Assembly: GCA_907164885.2 (NCBI GenBank)
Contig: OU015495.1
Location: 101,478,659-101,542,658, forward strand
DNA from: Dolomedes plantarius
Lineage: Eukaryota; Arthropoda; Arachnida; Araneae; Dolomedidae
Direction: 5' to 3'
DNA: 64,000 bases
Position numbers and translations under genes: made by a program. Position 1 is the stretch's first letter. Each line of letters opens with the position of its first letter. The notes under the pieces were generated by a model, which worked only from the letters and a program-made list of their open reading frames with translations, had not been told where the DNA came from and made no database searches. Shown one piece after another: positions 60,251 through 64,000 of this stretch.

Positions 60251-61905
60251 GGCTCCCAAAAGTGTTCGAACACTTACGATTTTCAATGAAATAGGGGTCT
60301 GTCCATTAATTAAAATGAATATTTCAGAATGGGCATTTAATAATAAGATCTAAAATCTATTCTTAACAAAACTACATGAAATACTTTGAAAACATAGTAA
60401 AACTTTATTTTTAAGAAACAAGTAATCAAAATGTAACAAAAACTTTATCTCACAAAAGTCATCGTACACTGAAATATTTTCGGATAAATTCATAATTAAA
60501 ATTATCGTCTGGCGCTTTATTTTTATTTTTGAATTGTAGTGGCATTTAAAATATCTTTTGGCTTTAATTTTTGCTTGCCTACTCCGTAATATTCTATTTA
60601 TTATTTAAAAATGACTCGTAGTCTTATAGAAACAACAAACAACATTCGAAAATTGATTATTTTTCATCATAGTAGTGGTAAATCAGTTAGTAATATTGCT
60701 AAATTACTTAATTTATCCCATTCTACTGTGCAGTATGTGATAAAACGCTTTAAAGAAGAAAATCGGATCGAAAACAAAGTAAGAAAAGGTCGTCTGGCAA
60801 AGTTAACTAAACGTGATCAGAGATTTATGATTAGAAAATTTGAGAAAAATCCACATTTGAGAACTATAAAAGTTTCTGCAGAATTTAATGAAAAATTTTC
60901 TACTTCAATTTCGCCTGAAACTGTTCGACGAGTTCTCAGAGCAGCTGGATTACATGGGCGCTTTGCCCGTAGAAATTTTTTTGTGAGTGACAAAAACAGA
61001 AAGCTTAGGCTTTCCTTCGGACTATCAATGATAAATAAGCACCAAACGTATTGGAATAATGTCTTATTTGCCGATGAAAGCAAGTTTAAATTTTTTGGTA
61101 CTGATGGGCGTATAATTGTATGGAGAAGAAAAAATGAGGAACTTAATCTCAAGAACTTAGTAGGAACAAATAAGCATGGCGGTGGAGGTGTCCTTGTGTA
61201 GGGGTCCATGTCAGCGTCAGGACTAGGTAATTTGGTATTTATTGATGGCATAATGAATCATGCTGTTTATATAAATATTTCAAGAGACAATTTAAAATTA
61301 TCAGCCCAAAATTTGGGTATTGGAAACAACTTTGCTTTTTTATCAAGATAACGATCCTAAGCACATGGCTCTCAACGTTCGTCTCTGGTGTCTCTATAAT
61401 TGTCCATTAGTTTTGAAAACACCACCTCAATCACCAGATTTAAACCAAATAGAACATATTTGGAAAGAACTGGAGGTTCGAGTACGAAAACACGACATTC
61501 ACACGAAAAGCGAACTAAAAACAATTATGATGGAAGAATGGATGAACATTGATGCAGAAATTATAAAAGAACTAGTGCAATCCATTGCCAGACATTTAAA
61601 AGCTGTTGTGGATGCTAAAGGATGTCCTACTAAATATTAATTTAACGAAAATTTAGAATATTTACTAATATGTAGAGATTTTTTACAAGTGTACGATGAC
61701 TTTTGTGAGATAAAGTTTTTGTTACTTTTTGATTATTGGTTTCTTAAAAGTAAAGTTTTACTATGATTTTGAAATATTTCAGATAGTTTTATTAAGAATA
61801 GATTATAGATCTTATTATCAAATACCCATTCTGAAATATTCATTTTAACTAATGGATAGACCCCTACCTCATTCAAAATCGTAAGTGTACGAACGCTTCT
61901 GGGAG
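60251..61905 (+). mobile_element. Tc1-like transposon with ~220-bp inverted repeats (IR/DR)
   Basis: The left arm (60251-60470) and right arm (61688-61905) are reverse complements at roughly 85-90% by eye. The motif TCG(A/T)ACACT occurs at both the outer and the inner end of each arm: 60266-60274, 60462-60470, and in reverse at 61688-61696 and 61884-61892. Each arm thus has two direct repeats, the IR/DR plan known from elements such as Sleeping Beauty and Paris/Minos relatives. Both ends abut (TA)n tracts. Length about 1.65 kb. Confidence 0.9.
60611..61640 (+). pseudogene. Tc1-like transposase, one stop and one frameshift
   Basis: Start at the ATG at 60611 (MTRSLIETTNNIRKLI), 140 bp inside the left arm. 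First helix-turn-helix: GKSVSNIAKLLNLSHSTVQY; second DNA-binding part: SISPETVRRVLRAAGL. First catalytic Asp is in VLFADESKFKFFG near 61072-61110. A TAG at 61199-61201 interrupts GGVLV*GSMSASG where relatives have Trp. The frame then stays open to about 61315 and shifts by one base. In the new frame come FYQDNDPKH with the second Asp (near 61345) and SPDLNQIEHIWKEL with the Glu (near 61450), ending KAVVDAKGCPTKY at 61640. Total about 343 codons, the usual Tc1 length. Two lesions only. Confidence 0.9.
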
Positions 61906-61907
61906 TA

Positions 61908-61988
<81 letters not shown>
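61906..61988. repeat. (TA)n microsatellite
   Basis: TA run of about 80 bp directly right of the Tc1-like element. Confidence 0.95.
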
Positions 61989-61992
<4 letters not shown>

Positions 61993-63106
61993 TCTTCTTA
62001 CCGGAAGAGTTTTTAATTAGCATTTTAAAGTTGGCATTTAAATTTTAAGAGAGGAGATAAGATACTGAAGAATTTTCAGAGGGACTTAATTAAAGTTCCC
62101 TTTACAAATATCTTTGCATGTCTCCAATTTATAAGAGACTTTATCGTTGCAAAATTAACAAGGTATAGTTATTACGATACTTAATTAGCGGTAAATTTTC
62201 TAATTCACTTCCTGTCTGTTATCCCTTGCTAAAATGACAGATTATATAAATAGATCTCATTTCATTCCCCAATGTCTATACATTGAAACACTTCCGAAGA
62301 AAAGCTGAAATCCGTTATTCAAGGAATATCTAACAAAGGTTGTTATTTGTGTAAAAAATATTTTATTATCAGTTAAAATGTGAATTCTAAGTGTTTATAA
62401 ATGAATGGTATTTATGCGTGATATATAATTCTATAGCGTCAGCACATTCATCTTCTTTTATTTTCTCCTAATGGAGCTATGTTTATCTATGTAAATTATT
62501 ATGCTAGTTATTCCTCTACATTCCTATTTTCGATCTATTTCTGGAAGTTGTTGGCGCCAGCTACCAGTAATACAAACAATATATATGAGTTAAGAAAAAA
62601 GTGTGAGGTTAAGAAGATCGTTTGTGGTTTTACCTGAGACTAATCGGTTATTTCGAGAAGAATTGCCTTTTTAATAGCAGTTCTGTTAATTAAGTAGACG
62701 TAGTCGCACGAGGTATTTGGGTGAATCTTTTGATCTGAAATGTTAGCTTTAAGAAGTAAAGTGCTTTATTTTTTACGTTACAATAATACAGAGTTTGCCT
62801 GTCTGAAGAAATATCTTTTTGCTGGTGTAGTTTTGTCATTTCCCTTTTTTCAATAGACTGGAAGACCGATGAACTTCAGCTAGAGACAGGTATTAATTTG
62901 TATGTCACAATTATAAACCACCCATGTAACTTTTTCAATATTTTTTTTATTAAATAATACTTTTGAAGATCAATCACATTTCCACCTTATTTCTAGCGTC
63001 AATTAGATCATTACCATCCCTCTTTTTGACCCATAAAAATTCTCACAGCTGTTTTAGCGTCTAGTACTGACCCATCTATCCATTACCGGAAACTTGAATT
63101 AGATAC
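61989..63106. other. Intergenic, no gene seen
   Basis: AT-rich DNA without supported features. Confidence 0.45.
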
Positions 63107-64000
63107 AGGGGTTGTATAAAATAATGGAAAACACCTTGCTGATTCATGAACTCCTAACATGATGTTGGAGCACATTTGGCGTTTAAAACTTCTTGAATCT
63201 TCCGTGGAATGTTTGCATACAAGTCCTGAATGGTGGTAACTGGTACGTTACACATTCTTCAAGAAGAAAGTTCCCCTAATCCTTGAGAGATGCTGATGGA
63301 CGATAACGGGATCTCGTTATGTTTTCCAATAAAGACCACAGTGGCTCGATGATGTTTAAATCTAGTAGTTCTTCAGGCCAGATAGGGAATCCAACTTCAT
63401 TTTGGATCTTCAAACCTTGGTTTAAAAGTTCCAGCTCTGTTAATAGGGGCACTATCATCTTGAAAGTTGTAATCTTCTACGGGAAACTGTCTGCACCACT
63501 GAATGGACATACTCGCCAGAATTGGCTAAATTGTCACTTCTAGTTATCTTTCCATTTAAGGTAATAATAGGACCTGCTTATATGACTGCCCAAAGCATGA
63601 CGCAACCTCGACTAGGCTTTACTGTTGGAAGGAGAGAGTTTGTGATGTAGGTTTCTACCGGCGTTCTCCACAGGTAAACACGGTCTGAGGTGAGAAATAG
63701 TGTGAATGTTTATTAATCTGAAAACAATACATGTTTTAATTAACCAGCATTCCAAATCTTATGCACCTCGTACCACTGTAGTCCGCGTTTTGCAATCATC
63801 TGTGAAACAAGGAGATTTGTAAAAGCGGCTCTGGTGTAAATATTTCGCTTATACAGTTCTCCTCTCACTGTATGAGTCGAGAAAGGGGTTCTGTAGAGGC
63901 ATATTAAGCACAGCAGTCCTATTTGTCCCAGTGGTCTTTCCATTCGAGCTAAAAAATCGCCTTTAATGTCCTCCCACCTCAGTGATTTTCATTTTCCTAC
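63107..64000 (-). mobile_element. Tc1-like transposon, running off the window
   Basis: The low-coordinate end is at about 63107 with a GGTTGTATAAAATAATGGA-like inverted-repeat sequence. Coding sequence continues to the window edge, so the start of the gene and the other end lie beyond 64000. Confidence 0.75.
63170..63960 (-). pseudogene. Tc1-like transposase pseudogene, partial
   Basis: On the minus strand, reading down from the edge: THTVRGELYKRNIYTRAA (the second DNA-binding subdomain, about 63890-63830), KRGLQWYEVHKIWNAG (63780-63740), then a SDRVYLWRTPVE-like piece after the first catalytic region has decayed (near 63690-63650), a GCVMLWAVI block (near 63600; relatives have W-G-x-I), and LDLNIIEPLWSLLEN near 63370-63320, which holds the final catalytic Glu. 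A degenerate C-terminal part runs to about 63170. Several frame changes occur. The window truncates the N-terminus. Confidence 0.75.

Overview
This window looks like repeat-rich intergenic DNA from a nuclear eukaryotic genome. It is AT-rich, carries at least fifteen (TA)n-type microsatellites, and contains no host gene that I can support. Every coding region I recognise belongs to a transposable element, and every one is damaged. The mix (many Tc1-like elements, mariner, Tigger, a DUF4817-type transposase, jockey- and RTE-type LINE remnants, tRNA-derived SINEs and a Ty3/gypsy-class LTR element with a SCAN-like Gag) suggests an arthropod, most likely an arachnid such as a spider. The host assignment is inference from repeat content only.

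Layout. 1-9.1 kb: an unclassified repeat, a PIF/Harbinger-like MITE (2736-3363), a diverged tandem pair rich in CpG and TGACGTCA sites (3878-4582), a decapitated Tigger element (5015-6380), a 5'-truncated jockey-type LINE (6560-7915) and a worn mariner-like scrap. 9.1-11.9 kb: AT-rich DNA with microsatellites. 11,937-18,744: a full-length LTR retrotransposon of about 6.8 kb. Its pol order is protease, integrase, reverse transcriptase, RNase H (the Gmr1-like order, integrase before RT). Its long leader holds about fifteen copies of a small hairpin with an invariant loop and changing paired stem. 18.7-20.4 kb: an RNase H-bearing non-LTR remnant interrupted by a Tc1 fragment. 20.4-31 kb: inverted and tandem repeats, a mariner remnant, and a Tc1-like element with a perfect 26-bp palindrome in its coding region. 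30.8-32 kb: a DUF4817-type transposase split by an RTE-like LINE. 33.5-37.7 kb: permuted inverted repeats, a Tc1-like element with a 64-bp triplication, a SINE and a foldback mariner. 40.6-42.4 kb: a TA-flanked 1.85-kb element with nine subterminal modules. 43.6-64 kb: three more SINE-like copies, a hairpin MITE, an 80-bp tandem array that hosts a microsatellite, four Tc1-like elements (one broken only by a single stop, one with 220-bp inverted repeats in an IR/DR arrangement, one running off the end) and a hAT-like MITE.

None of these genes forms a pathway. They are separate parasites, several nested in one another, and some Tc1-like copies sit inside (TA)n tracts. The observation I rate highest is the hairpin array in the LTR-element leader: its stems change on both sides together while the UCAU/UCAA loop is kept.
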